IMG/VR virus record: IMGVR_UViG_3300037847_008249
Coordinates: 1-36,661 of that record
Direction: 5' to 3' (one strand)
Source of the DNA: a virus
Length of the DNA stretch: 36,661 nucleotides
In this document: piece by piece, positions 9,901 through 19,760 of the stretch
Layout of the letters: each line of letters opens with the position of its first letter
Position numbering within the stretch: position 1 is the first letter of the stretch
Notes under the pieces: generated by a model
What the model was told of the DNA's origin: nothing
The model's input: only the letters and a program-made list of their open reading frames with translations
Databases searched by the model: none
Program-made: the position numbers and the translations under genes

Positions 9901-12900
9901 CAGAAGGTGTTGTTTGAGCTACATAGGGTTGTAAATTACTAACAGAACCTTTATAAGCATCAAATCTTAAAACATCTTGTGCTGGTGAAAGTCCTGCTGG
10001 CCAGGATACTGTAGTTATACTTCCTCCAACACCACCACCTTGGGTTGAATAAGATAAAACATCAACTTTAGCATTAAAATCAGTTATATAATAATTAAAG
10101 TTATTTGGGGCTTCTATTTTTATACCAATAAAGGCTGCACAAGGATCACTAGTATCATAAACTTGTGGCGAAGCCGTTGTAGTATCTGGTGCATAAATTG
10201 TTAAGGCATCATTATTAACATAATTAGAAAGGGTTGCAATTCCTGAAGAATTAGCTTTTTGTGCTGATCCAGATACGTTAATTAAAGTATTACTTTCGCT
10301 TTTAACATTTTCTCTTTTAACAAACAAAGATGCAGTAAAGTTTTCTCCAGCATTTTGAGATCTAACAGTAAAGTCTACTGATTTAAATCTAACTGCTCTA
10401 ATATAATTTGAGTTAGCTGGAACTGAAAAACCTGATACAGTTTCGGCATATAGTGCCATTTTTGCATCAATATTATCAATAGTAAATCCAAAGAAACCAT
10501 CATCACTATTAGTACTACTTAAGGAAGCTGAATAACCAGCACCAGGAAAATAACCATCAATATTATCATTATAACTTTGGAAATCATCATTTGATCCACC
10601 AAAATCACTACCTGAAAGTGCTACATAAACTGGTATTGATGAAGCAGTAGTAGGAGGGGTACCTGCTAACTTAAATGAAGGAAAGAAAAAGTCTAATGAA
10701 GCGGTACTTCCCATATTAAGTTTTGGATGTCCACCAGTTAATCCCGCTAAAGAACCAGAATTACCAGGAATTTGAGTATTATAACTTTCAATAAAAACTT
10801 GAGAACTAGGTAAATCTACAATAGCAGGTGAGGGGAAGAAAGATGCATTTGTATCTGCTACACTTCCTGCAGTACCTGCTGTTGCTCCTTTTCCAAAACC
10901 TTGTTGATTTAAATTAGCTACTACTCTAGTACCTTCTGTTAATGAAAAAGTAAAATAAGAACTTCCATCCTTAGAACCAACATAAAATACATCACCTGTT
11001 AATATATTGCCATTAGCCATTTCATCAGTAGTAACTGCTACAGTTAAAGCAGGATCAGTAAATAAACTTGTTCCATTAATCATAAATGGTTCATCCGCAT
11101 ATACTGTTAAATCATTATCTCCAGAATCAGGTGCATCGCTAATACCTTCTGATACCGCTGCTGCTTCTGAAGCAAATCCATTACCACTATTAGTTCTTAA
11201 ATAGTAAGCATAACTTGTAGTTGATAAACCAGGACCAATAGTAAAGTTTTGATTTGTTAAACCAGGACCTGAATGTTTTGAACTTGAATGATAAATACCA
11301 CTAGCTGTAACTGCTGTTGAAGCATTAGGATCAAATGAAGAACTATATTTTAATGATGCTGTTATAAAGTAAGGAACGTTAGGTGTATAGTCAATTGTAT
11401 AAGCAGCTGAGGTAAAAGTAGCTGAACCATTAGGAATAACATTAGTACCACTTTTTGAATTACCAGCTCCACCTATATTAAATTCATAACCCCTATCTGT
11501 TGGTTTATTAACTACACCATTCCAATTTTGGATCATTTGCTCCTGAGCTAAAGTTGTAATGTCAAGAAATACGTTTTGATTATTCAAATCATTACCTATT
11601 ATGTCTCCTGCTCCGATCGTACCATCAGCATTTCTTGCTGGTCTGGTGAAATTGGTTTTTGCTTGAAGACCCCAGTTCATAGCACCTTTATTTGCAGCAG
11701 AACTTGTTATTGGGAAAAATTCTGTTCCATCAACTACTTTGTAGTAATTATTACCATTAATTCCTTCGGCAGTTGAAATATTTAATAAAACAAATTGATC
11801 ATAAATTACCTTAGAAGTAATAACATATTCAGTATAAGATAAGTCAAATGGTACTGTTGCATCAGGTAATAAGATTCTTAAAGTGCTTTCATCATCTAAA
11901 TATTCAATAACTTCAACACCATTAACATCTGATTGGTTAAGTTTTATTGCTACAACTTGTTGAATGTTGGGTTGACCTTGATTAGTTATTTGTGATGCTA
12001 TCCAAGCCTGCCCACTTCTAGGATAATTTCTTTGATTATAAAATTCATCTCTTGAAATTACGGAATCAATACCAGATGGTAAAGAAAAGAAGAATGGTTT
12101 AAAGTTTATTGCATCATCATTAATAGATAAATAAGGTGTACATTTACCAATTGATTGAGTTGTTACAGTTACTAAAGATCCACTAAATTGACCATCATAA
12201 AATTCTGATTGATCATCATGAATAGTAAATTTTGGTCCAACATAAGAAGCACTAATATATTGAGAACTACTTTGGTTAAAAAATGTTGTATTAATGACTG
12301 AGTTGTCAAAAGATTCACTCCAACTTTGAGTTAATAAAAATTGATTAGATGGTGTTGATGAAGCCGTTGTTATCAACATTTCTTGAGTAATAAAAGCTTG
12401 GAAAAAACCACCAGTACCACCTAAAGTTGTTCCATCAATAATAATTGAATCTCCCACTTTATAATTTGGTGTACTTCCAGAAACAACACCTGGGAAAGTG
12501 TCTCCATTTACAACTAAATTAACAATTTCATTTACAGGAAAACCAGCATCATTTGAAACGAAAGAAGCAACTTGTATTGGGAAATTACCACAACAATCAG
12601 TTATTAAAGTTGCACCAAAAAAGTCTTCATCATCACCTGAAACTCCAACAAATTCATTTACCATAGAAGAGGTAAATTGTAAATGGTTAAGTGAACCACT
12701 AAGATTATTAATGGCAAAGAAATAGGATTTTAATCCATTATATCTATTAAATGAACCACCAGGTCCACCTGTAAATTTATAAATAGAAGAACCTGAAGTA
12801 GCATATTGGGGTTGATCAGAAGAACCTGTATGATAGTCCTTAGGGAAGGGCTTTACTGAACCACTATATTGATGGAATGAGGATGTAACTTGGGCAGGTC

Positions 12901-15900
12901 TTAATCTATTTCTTTCTAAAATATGTTGTTTTACTACAACCCCTGAAGCTAAACTTGTTCTTGCCGGAGTAAAATCTTGAATCATTTTAAATAATGAGTT
13001 ATCAAAGAATTTAATTAATCTAACAAAGTCAGCTATATTATAACCTCTTATATATTTTTCAAAATAGGCATCTCTTAAAATATCTAAATCTGGATAGGTA
13101 TAAGAAGATGAGGAAATTTGTCTTGGATCGCCTATATAATCACCTAAATTAAAATAACCTAATTGAGCATTTATATCATCATTAATTTGATTTGTTGGTG
13201 AAAAAGAAACTTCTAAATAATTAACATTAGGAGTATAACTTTGACTTACATATGAAATTTGTTGAATAGATTCTATAGGTGAAATAACATCACTAGTATT
13301 ACTTGATGAATTAGGTAATGTACTAGTAGACGTTTCATAACCATAAGGTGATTCTGCTAATATAACATTTTCAGAGTGTATTTTTTCAGTAATTCTATTT
13401 TTTATACCTGCTGGTACTTGATCTTGATAAACATATTCTCTATTAATAACAAAGGGCCCATTAGCAAAGAAATTACTATTATTAGCAAAGGATTGAGTTA
13501 TTTGAACTGCAGATCCAGTAATTCTTGGGTGTATAGAAGTTCTACTTGCTGTGTTTAATTGTGTTCCTAAATCGGCTCTAAAAATTAATTGATCAGGTGT
13601 ACTATCTACACCATTACCTTCAATTGAAAATGGATTAGCAGTGTAATCATAAAAATTACTTTGTGAAATTTCTTGGTTCCAAAATCTATATTCCTGGAAA
13701 GCACCTGAGAATGGTTGATAAAATTTACCTCCAAATCCTACGTTTGATGAGGTATTTAAAAATGCAGTATCATTTCTAGTCCATCCCCTAGCGTCATAAC
13801 CTAAAATTTCACTTGATCCAGTAAACCCAATTACTCCGTTTATTTGATTAGCCGCTAATATAGAACCTGTTACATTAGCACCTGTTGAACTACCAGTATG
13901 GTTTAATTGAACTGACCACCAATTACCATCAAAAAATGGTAAATAAATACTAGCTGAAAGGGTAGGGCTAAGATTAGAAGCTGGTATAAATTTTAAAGTA
14001 CCGTAATTATCATAAATACTTGGTACAGATCCAGAAAATGAAGCACTAGTAAATCCAGATCCTGTATATTCTAATACTAGTAAAGAACCTGTAGTTGAAT
14101 CATCTCGCTTTGCCATCCATAATGATTGTGAATATCTAATATCAGAGCTAGCAATATTATTAGAAGCTGTAGGTATTCCAGCTGTTTTAAATCTAAATTG
14201 AACACATAAAGGAACATTATCACCATTATAATCTTCCCATTTACTATTAACTTCGAAGGAAGAAGAAACTAAACGATTAGCACTAGGTGTTGTATCATAA
14301 GCAAAATTAAAATTATGTTGTTTTAAATCATAATCATGAGCTTCATTTCTATCTTTACCACCAAATTCATTAATTCTTAATATTGTATCAGGAATACCAT
14401 AAGAAGTTATTAATGCCCTAAGGCCAGTTACTGTACCTTTTGTTTTAAGTAAGTAAGGTATATTATGGTAAATTCTTTTATATACTTGCTTTTGAACATC
14501 ATTTAATGGGACAACATCATTAGAGGCTGATATTTGAGTATTTACATACTCAAACCCAGTTTCAGTTGGTAAACTCCCAGTCATATTAGGGAAAGGGAAT
14601 AAACTTCCTGAAGGTGTTAAACCTAAAAATGCTGTATATAAATCATCAGTATTAAAATTGTTAGAGTATAATTTAACGGCAAAATCTCTAATTGCATCAG
14701 CTACTAAGTCCTTTGAAATACCAAATTCTAATCTATTATCCGCATTAAATTTATTTGAAATATCTTTTGTATAAACCCAAACATTATCATAATATTGACC
14801 AACCATATCAACAAACAGTTCATAACCTTTATTTTGAGGATCTTCTCTTAAATATTCTGGAATTGAGTAAAATAATCTATCTCTATTATCTTCATCATAG
14901 TTTGAAGCAGATAAAGCTTGACCACCATAATAAGTGCTACCAACTACCGAATTACCAACCCATTCTAAAGCTTGTGTACTTGTAGAGGGTGCTAAAATAA
15001 ATGGGGGTTCAGAATTTACTTTTGGATAAGAATAAAGAGAACCACTATTAAAATAAAGAAAATATTCATATCCATCAAAATTTTTAATTATATCGTCAAT
15101 TTGATTTTGTATAACAGCTTTACTTGAACTATATGAAAATGAGGCAGTTGTGTTACTAGTAATTGGTGTAATAAAGCTTTTTAATTGTAAACTTGCTGAT
15201 TCAAGTAATTCTACTTTATAAACAAAATTTTCTAGTCTTGTTTGAGCAGAAGAAAAATTAACAAAATTTGAATAATTTTCATAATTAATATTAATATTTA
15301 TTTCTTTTTCATTAAGTAAACTTTTTATCTGATTAACTGAACTAGTAACATCAGATTGTAGTAAAGTATTAAAGGAAAACGTTTCACCCCCAACAGAACT
15401 TTCTTGTGTTATATTTAAATTATAATTAGGTCCTGATAGATAAACTAGATTATCCTCAATAATTGGTTCAAACGGAAAGGAAACTTGATACCCTTGAGGT
15501 GAAGATAATTCTTCAACTACCCATAATTCATTTTTTAATGAAAAATTAGAAGGTAAAGGTTCATAAAGTTTAACTAAAATAGTAGGATCAATTCCCTCAT
15601 TAAGATCTAAACGTAAATTATTAGCAATTACAGTTTGATTTTCACCAAAATTAAGATAAAAATCAACAAAATATTCCGATTCCTCTCTATAATCTATAAA
15701 TGCTTCCGAAGAAGAAATAATAAGTTCCGGATCAATAACAGTAGAATCTAATCTTATTTCTTTTCTATCCGAGGAAATTTCAGATATATAATATTTTTGG
15801 GTTAAATTAGAAGCTAATCTTCTCCTATAAAATGAATAAATAATATTATAAGTGCTTAAATTAAAACCTGCATTAATAAGATCATTTTCTGGATTAATTA

Positions 15901-16117
15901 AAATGTCTCCATTTCTTACATCATAATTTAATAATGGTACTGTAGTAGTTGGGAATAATAAATTTTGTTGTTGGTCATAGATATAATATTCAATATAATC
16001 AAAGTTTGCATCAAAAGAAGTATCTTCTATTGTTGTTAAAATTAGTTGATTATCTGCCTGTGAGTAATTTTGATACTCAAAAGTTGTAGGATCAATTGGT
16101 GATATTTTTACACTCAT
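6977..16117 (-). CDS. Giant baseplate/tail structural protein, 3046 aa
   Basis: This single uninterrupted frame makes up a quarter of the window. About residues 540-600 contain RIYHNIPYLLKTKGT and LRALITSYGIPDTILRINE, resembling the conserved core of P2 gpI-like and related baseplate proteins. A LamG-like sandwich follows at about 600-830 (LCVQFRFKTA, WSVQLNHTGS, FQEYRFWNQEIS). Around 1025-1080 are IADFVRLIKFFDNSLFKMIQ, DFTPARTS and VVKQHILERN, also recurrent in giant phage tail proteins. The remainder is Ser/Gly/Thr-rich beta repeat-like sequence without enzymatic motifs. It follows gp6 and gp25 genes, so a wedge-periphery or baseplate-to-fibre role is likely. Cleavage during assembly is possible but not visible. 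Confidence 0.85.
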   Translation of the reverse strand: MSVKISPIDPTTFEYQNYSQADNQLILTTIEDTSFDANFDYIEYYIYDQQQNLLFPTTTVPLLNYDVRNGDILINPENDLINAGFNLSTYNIIYSFYRRRLASNLTQKYYISEISSDRKEIRLDSTVIDPELIISSSEAFIDYREESEYFVDFYLNFGENQTVIANNLRLDLNEGIDPTILVKLYEPLPSNFSLKNELWVVEELSSPQGYQVSFPFEPIIEDNLVYLSGPNYNLNITQESSVGGETFSFNTLLQSDVTSSVNQIKSLLNEKEINININYENYSNFVNFSSAQTRLENFVYKVELLESASLQLKSFITPITSNTTASFSYSSSKAVIQNQIDDIIKNFDGYEYFLYFNSGSLYSYPKVNSEPPFILAPSTSTQALEWVGNSVVGSTYYGGQALSASNYDEDNRDRLFYSIPEYLREDPQNKGYELFVDMVGQYYDNVWVYTKDISNKFNADNRLEFGISKDLVADAIRDFAVKLYSNNFNTDDLYTAFLGLTPSGSLFPFPNMTGSLPTETGFEYVNTQISASNDVVPLNDVQKQVYKRIYHNIPYLLKTKGTVTGLRALITSYGIPDTILRINEFGGKDRNEAHDYDLKQHNFNFAYDTTPSANRLVSSSFEVNSKWEDYNGDNVPLCVQFRFKTAGIPTASNNIASSDIRYSQSLWMAKRDDSTTGSLLVLEYTGSGFTSASFSGSVPSIYDNYGTLKFIPASNLSPTLSASIYLPFFDGNWWSVQLNHTGSSTGANVTGSILAANQINGVIGFTGSSEILGYDARGWTRNDTAFLNTSSNVGFGGKFYQPFSGAFQEYRFWNQEISQSNFYDYTANPFSIEGNGVDSTPDQLIFRADLGTQLNTASRTSIHPRITGSAVQITQSFANNSNFFANGPFVINREYVYQDQVPAGIKNRITEKIHSENVILAESPYGYETSTSTLPNSSSNTSDVISPIESIQQISYVSQSYTPNVNYLEVSFSPTNQINDDINAQLGYFNLGDYIGDPRQISSSSYTYPDLDILRDAYFEKYIRGYNIADFVRLIKFFDNSLFKMIQDFTPARTSLASGVVVKQHILERNRLRPAQVTSSFHQYSGSVKPFPKDYHTGSSDQPQYATSGSSIYKFTGGPGGSFNRYNGLKSYFFAINNLSGSLNHLQFTSSMVNEFVGVSGDDEDFFGATLITDCCGNFPIQVASFVSNDAGFPVNEIVNLVVNGDTFPGVVSGSTPNYKVGDSIIIDGTTLGGTGGFFQAFITQEMLITTASSTPSNQFLLTQSWSESFDNSVINTTFFNQSSSQYISASYVGPKFTIHDDQSEFYDGQFSGSLVTVTTQSIGKCTPYLSINDDAINFKPFFFSLPSGIDSVISRDEFYNQRNYPRSGQAWIASQITNQGQPNIQQVVAIKLNQSDVNGVEVIEYLDDESTLRILLPDATVPFDLSYTEYVITSKVIYDQFVLLNISTAEGINGNNYYKVVDGTEFFPITSSAANKGAMNWGLQAKTNFTRPARNADGTIGAGDIIGNDLNNQNVFLDITTLAQEQMIQNWNGVVNKPTDRGYEFNIGGAGNSKSGTNVIPNGSATFTSAAYTIDYTPNVPYFITASLKYSSSFDPNASTAVTASGIYHSSSKHSGPGLTNQNFTIGPGLSTTSYAYYLRTNSGNGFASEAAAVSEGISDAPDSGDNDLTVYADEPFMINGTSLFTDPALTVAVTTDEMANGNILTGDVFYVGSKDGSSYFTFSLTEGTRVVANLNQQGFGKGATAGTAGSVADTNASFFPSPAIVDLPSSQVFIESYNTQIPGNSGSLAGLTGGHPKLNMGSTASLDFFFPSFKLAGTPPTTASSIPVYVALSGSDFGGSNDDFQSYNDNIDGYFPGAGYSASLSSTNSDDGFFGFTIDNIDAKMALYAETVSGFSVPANSNYIRAVRFKSVDFTVRSQNAGENFTASLFVKRENVKSESNTLINVSGSAQKANSSGIATLSNYVNNDALTIYAPDTTTASPQVYDTSDPCAAFIGIKIEAPNNFNYYITDFNAKVDVLSYSTQGGGVGGSITTVSWPAGLSPAQDVLRFDAYKGSVSNLQPYVAQTTPSGDRYNTGIIDVFLKVTGSWGERTITSSVFSAASSSDGYSGSIYDGLELSFASSPILDIFDNDPTSANHTINSASDMYFVEYSMSNIVGGVLQGIQQQEQTFEFEDNSDRSTIFITSSGGLAGSGLDTFNVTGSVVLRKTNIYEPTSQNNPITVADAGDLIVQMPFYPLANQTNKLAVISASFYNGDFKAGDVFRWTVKVDKFNLGSGMVIREFSASIFNSASIWAKNSGTVPPVQISDFGGQPTDTGIIISTYFGANILPFSLALDCQPLLNNFNAQRDSSFLMRVDYNNESGPIIPVNQEQILDNTAVKAAVPDSNYTATSSIIPRYIGSKSTSRLLNVWSIGDEGTYGKNPTVELRNAFFGYFNDLSDPYPNINGVTRVNLNYLIDEQGNALPPSLEALSIDTFKAVFPEETSAKLALKQGKEQFVGTNELLKIKKIMKYYSPIMYSQNSGDNYTNTIPLSGSGYISRYDNQDSQNIRFYRCAGEGETTANTSQPVTTVDYWLNPAITSSAAGSQLVYSGSNYAGTGITGSIQITDSDFVSDQVISFQHSFVTTAINERGGRDELRVQLRMYTGSTLNTVAPFNLEGIDAKIYTDIGGVTLLKDVDQYGWFDYELIEDPDINLSKGAIQNNYKYTRAVFKKGLQFSVDWEMYETMYDLGIIRETRPKQHLPIIGIEWIIRGNTGNRTLSTSDIIRWRLTGNFVDSSGGYQQGFFFPNTYTGAMTPTIIRVQGAADYLLDEANKAQAPFWVYTGSSANSGSNFLVMSSSNMNEAYGTSFRQGEIAYIPGSSQYFPGGIEPVGTNFGRIEDPLELQEGDEIRFGNNESFTYTITEVFAPSENISSSGAPGADNLVGQLKIRLDGVVPTTVNKDFFLVRRPKVSANNLLLDYPFPYGVLASASISEGLVVGTGSFALTGSGALNNPNADGYTGSFSELEIATTPGILYPSFPTEYLVQSASIIVNELISKGIIES

Positions 16118-16127
16118 ATTTTAACTT

Positions 16128-16703
16128 TTAATAACCTCCTCCACCACCACCTGAAGCACCTCCACCAGTAGCTCCACCTGCACTTCCGCCAGTTGAAGTT
16201 GTTCCACTTCCTGCACCTGAACTTAATCCAGAAGTAGATGTATTTTGTGATGTTTGAGTATCATTAGATAATGTTGTACTTGTATTAATTAAATTTTGGT
16301 TTGCAGCATCAAGTTCTCTTTGTAATACATCTAATGCCACATTAGTATCTTCATTTCCAGAAACGGAAGTTGCGGATTTGGCAAGTTCCATTTGAGCATT
16401 AAGTAAATCTGTTCTTAACTGGGCTATTTCAGCTTGTAAAGCTTGAATTTCACTTTGTATTTCATCAAAATTAATATATTCACCACTTGTTCTTATTAAA
16501 TATTGATGTGAATTAGTTTCACCTAATGACGGTATATCATAAAAAAGAGAATTGTATAGGGCAAAGAATTCTTCAACATTAGGTTGGGCTATTAATTGTT
16601 CGGTGGTTGTAACCGTTCCTAATTCACTAAAACTTGTATCAATTGTTTTAATGTATTCAGCCTTATTATAAACATTTTTTTGTAAATCTACTACGTTCTC
16701 CAT
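16128..16703 (-). CDS. Coiled-coil protein with Gly-rich C-terminal tail (tail-associated)
   Basis: This 191-aa protein has an N-terminal globular part with FFALYNSLFYDIPS. A predicted coiled coil follows at about 75-140 (INFDEIQSEIQALQAEIAQL and on), then a low-complexity Ser/Thr/Gly tail ending GGGASGGGGGGY. The Gly-rich end resembles that of the gp6-like protein two genes upstream (GGGATGGY). It may be an oligomeric connector between the wedge and the giant protein; that is inferred from position. Its ATG overlaps the preceding stop as TAATG. Confidence 0.7.
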   Translation of the reverse strand: MENVVDLQKNVYNKAEYIKTIDTSFSELGTVTTTEQLIAQPNVEEFFALYNSLFYDIPSLGETNSHQYLIRTSGEYINFDEIQSEIQALQAEIAQLRTDLLNAQMELAKSATSVSGNEDTNVALDVLQRELDAANQNLINTSTTLSNDTQTSQNTSTSGLSSGAGSGTTSTGGSAGGATGGGASGGGGGGY

Positions 16704-17860
16704 TATCTATTAATTACTTTAAAGTAATAATTATCATCTTTTATTATTGTACTACCACTAATTGTTGTTTGAATTAAAATTTTATAATATCTTTCAGGTT
16801 GTAAACCATTCATATAAATATCAAAATAATTACTTGTAGCATCACAACTAATTTTAGTAAACTTTGGATCAAAATCAATTAAAGTTTCATTAGTATCTAA
16901 ATCTTTTACTGAATACATTGATGCACTATTCAAATAATGATTGAGTGTATCAACTGAAGCTGTTTGGAAAGTTCTTGTTGGAAAATCAGGTCTAACATTA
17001 ATTCTAAATCTATTAATACTTTCACTATAAAATAATCCAGGATTACTATCTAAAGCAGCATAAAAATCTGTTGTTTGTATTGGTGGTAAAGAACCAGTTT
17101 CAAATGATTGATCATCCCATTTTATTTCTAAAACTGGTGGATAAATTGTATTTGTATCAACAGAATAAAATTGCATAATGGGTTGTATTGCATCTGCAGT
17201 AGAAAATTCTATTGCATCTTCCCACTTAACAATGAATCCATCATTTACAATATTAGTATAAGTTCCAGCTATATTTTTAGAACTAGAATACCAAGTTTTA
17301 ACTATATCTGTAACATTAATGTCAAGATCTTTTTGTGATCTTAAAGTAAAAGTTTGTGTAGCTTCTATTTGTGCATTTACGTCTAAAGAACCTGTATACC
17401 AATTAGCGCCACCTTGGTTATCACTACCTGACCAAGATGCAGTAACATAAGCATTACTTGGGGCTAAATCCCAATTAGCACCTCCTGAACCAGAAAATGT
17501 TCTAGCTTTCCAACTACAACCATTAGTTGTTATTGGGGAATCTAAGTAAGTACCTGTACCATTTCTCCAAGAACCCGAAATTGGATAAGTTTCAATAACA
17601 CTATCATGATCAACACCTTGTGCATTTGCAATATAGCATTTAAGACTACTTGAAAATTGTGTTCCACCAACTTTATTATCAACAATACTTTCAATTTCAT
17701 TTTGGTCAAATTCAATTAAATATCTAAAAACTTGAGGGACTGGGTTTATATTAACATTAAGGTTACCTACTTCAATAATAGCATCAATACCAGTATTCAT
17801 ATAAGGATAAAATGAATAAATAGTCGCGTCTTGTAATGGAAAAATTTTATATACTGCCAT
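16703..17860 (-). CDS. DNRLRE/CBM96-like domain virion protein
   Basis: This 385-aa protein starts with LQDATIYSFYPYMNTG. It has SGSWRNGTGTYLDSPIT, GCSWKART and GGANWDLAP, then LDINVTDIVKTWYSS at about 180-195. This pattern (D-A-T-I, S-W-x-x-G-T-G, V-T-x-x-V-x-x-W) matches DNRLRE-type carbohydrate-associated sandwich domains of bacterial surface proteins. The C-terminal part (from about 250) looks like a separate beta domain (FYAALDSNPGLFYSESINRF). Between gp6 and the coiled-coil gene it is probably a baseplate accessory that may touch host glycans; binding is inferred. Confidence 0.7.
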   Translation of the reverse strand: MAVYKIFPLQDATIYSFYPYMNTGIDAIIEVGNLNVNINPVPQVFRYLIEFDQNEIESIVDNKVGGTQFSSSLKCYIANAQGVDHDSVIETYPISGSWRNGTGTYLDSPITTNGCSWKARTFSGSGGANWDLAPSNAYVTASWSGSDNQGGANWYTGSLDVNAQIEATQTFTLRSQKDLDINVTDIVKTWYSSSKNIAGTYTNIVNDGFIVKWEDAIEFSTADAIQPIMQFYSVDTNTIYPPVLEIKWDDQSFETGSLPPIQTTDFYAALDSNPGLFYSESINRFRINVRPDFPTRTFQTASVDTLNHYLNSASMYSVKDLDTNETLIDFDPKFTKISCDATSNYFDIYMNGLQPERYYKILIQTTISGSTIIKDDNYYFKVINR

Positions 17861-17870
17861 AATTTAAATT

Positions 17871-19760
17871 TTAATATCCTCCTGTTGCGCCCCCTCCAAA
17901 GGCATTAAATGTACCTGTACCTAAACTAACTACTCTTCCTTTAATATCTGTATTTGGATATTTTACTTCAAAAATACTTGGGTCAAGGGAAGGATAAATA
18001 ATACCACCTTGTGTTGCTCCTGCAATATCATAAGCATATTGTGAATAACCATTACTAGTACCTGCTTTATTAATAATTCTTAAATCCTGAACTGTTTGAA
18101 CACCAGGAATTGCATCTAAAAGTATTGTAATTTCTCTTAATATTATTGGTTGATTTATTTGCCACTTATTTGTGTTAAAATAATCTTGTACTGCCGTTAT
18201 ACATCTTGCTAATACATCACTATTAATATTATTTGGTAAAGTTATTATATCAAATTCAACACAAATATTAACTATAAATGCATCTTTAATATTAACTGTA
18301 TCACCTATCATTCTTGATTGATTAAGATAAGTAATTAAATTATTTTTAATTGTAGTACTTGTTGTAACTAATTGATTTGACTGGTTATAAGCTAAAACAT
18401 AAAGATCTAAAATAGTATCGGGATCCTTTACACTTGGTTTTGTAGTAAAAGCTTTTGCAATAACACCAAATTTTGGTGGCATACTTAAAGCTCTAATAAG
18501 ATAATCATCAGCAGTAACATTTCTCTGTTGTGTGTTATAATTTGATAATGCATTTTGTCTTATTTCTTCAACTGTATCACCATCACCACCACCACTAGCT
18601 GCTAAAGGATTATTAACTGCAGTAGAATCAAAAACAAATTGAGCCGTTGTTGTATTACCAATATTAGAGTCCTTAAATTTAACCCCCGATTTATCTAGAT
18701 TAATAATTGTATTAGAATTTACATTAGCTGAAGTACCACCTCCAACTAAATATCTTACTGTTAAAGTTGTATTACTTGGGGCTGTTCCATAAGTATTAGT
18801 AAATACAAAATTAGAAGGTGAATAAGCAGTATTTAATTTACTTTGCCCAAAAGGTAAACCTATACCCACGTTATCTGGATTAGGGGTAATTTCCTCATCC
18901 ACTTGTAAAGCCTCACCTGCACCAAATTGGATTTGTAGAGTTGATTGGTCTAAAAATCTAGTTATAAATCTCCTATTTGTTGATTTAGTTCTTAATATGT
19001 AAGGAGCATCATTATTTTCATAATTATTTGGATCATTAGTATTTGTATTTTTAATACTATCAAAAATAAAATCTTGAGCTAAATAATCAACTTCATAATA
19101 TTGATTATTATCACTATCAACTATATCAATAATTCCACCAATATTCGCAGCTGATAAAGTTAAAGTAGGGAATGATTCATAATTACCTAATGTATAAGAA
19201 GTTGTTTGGATAGTTCCTGATGTACCCTTTCTTGATTTTTTTAATAAATAAAAAGTAGGTTCTCCTGAAGATATAGCTGCCACAGTAATTTCTGTAGGAT
19301 CACTTGATGATGATACTGAAAAATCAATTGCTTCGTCAATTACATATGATTTACCATCTCGTGTTGTAGTTGTAGTATTAGCGTCAATTATCAAAGCATA
19401 ACTAAAATCAGGTACGGTAAGTGAAGCTGATACTTTTGAAGGTATTTGTTGATAAAAATCTAAATCAACTGAAGCAAGACCCGTAACTTTAGGTTTATAA
19501 CTAAACATATAAGCTAAATCATATAAATTTTCAAATTGTTTAGCATATTGTAAATAAGTTTCCTGGATTTGGTTATCTAAGTAAAAAGATAAAACATCAC
19601 TAACATAAGCAGCTTGTTCTATAAACATCATACCAGGTGAAGATGGGCTAAAATCCGTATAAGTATTTGGGAAATAAGTTTGAGAATAATTTATTAGTTG
19701 AGCCCTAATATCATTAAAATCCCTACTTAAATAAGATATATCTTTATTTAATAAAGCCAT
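17871..19760 (-). CDS. gp6: Baseplate wedge subunit, T4 gp6-like / baseplate J family
   Basis: This 629-aa protein begins LNKDISYLSRDFNDIRAQLI with FSPSSPGMMFIEQAAYVSDVLSFYLDNQ, a typical opening for gp6-like wedge proteins. GDTVEEIRQNALSNYNTQQR and VTADDYLIRALSMPPKFGVI match the J-family core. T4 gp6 (660 aa) forms the dimeric ring clamping the wedges, so the length fits. The C-terminus ends FGGGATGGY, an unusual Gly-rich tail. Its ATG overlaps the gp25 stop as TAATG, and the gp25-gp6 order is that of T4-like marine phages. Confidence 0.92.
   Translation of the reverse strand: MALLNKDISYLSRDFNDIRAQLINYSQTYFPNTYTDFSPSSPGMMFIEQAAYVSDVLSFYLDNQIQETYLQYAKQFENLYDLAYMFSYKPKVTGLASVDLDFYQQIPSKVSASLTVPDFSYALIIDANTTTTTRDGKSYVIDEAIDFSVSSSSDPTEITVAAISSGEPTFYLLKKSRKGTSGTIQTTSYTLGNYESFPTLTLSAANIGGIIDIVDSDNNQYYEVDYLAQDFIFDSIKNTNTNDPNNYENNDAPYILRTKSTNRRFITRFLDQSTLQIQFGAGEALQVDEEITPNPDNVGIGLPFGQSKLNTAYSPSNFVFTNTYGTAPSNTTLTVRYLVGGGTSANVNSNTIINLDKSGVKFKDSNIGNTTTAQFVFDSTAVNNPLAASGGGDGDTVEEIRQNALSNYNTQQRNVTADDYLIRALSMPPKFGVIAKAFTTKPSVKDPDTILDLYVLAYNQSNQLVTTSTTIKNNLITYLNQSRMIGDTVNIKDAFIVNICVEFDIITLPNNINSDVLARCITAVQDYFNTNKWQINQPIILREITILLDAIPGVQTVQDLRIINKAGTSNGYSQYAYDIAGATQGGIIYPSLDPSIFEVKYPNTDIKGRVVSLGTGTFNAFGGGATGGY

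Noticed and set aside
11007-14985. Several plus-strand frames of 60-76 codons
   Set aside because: They are antisense to the giant tail gene, which is open over its entire length.
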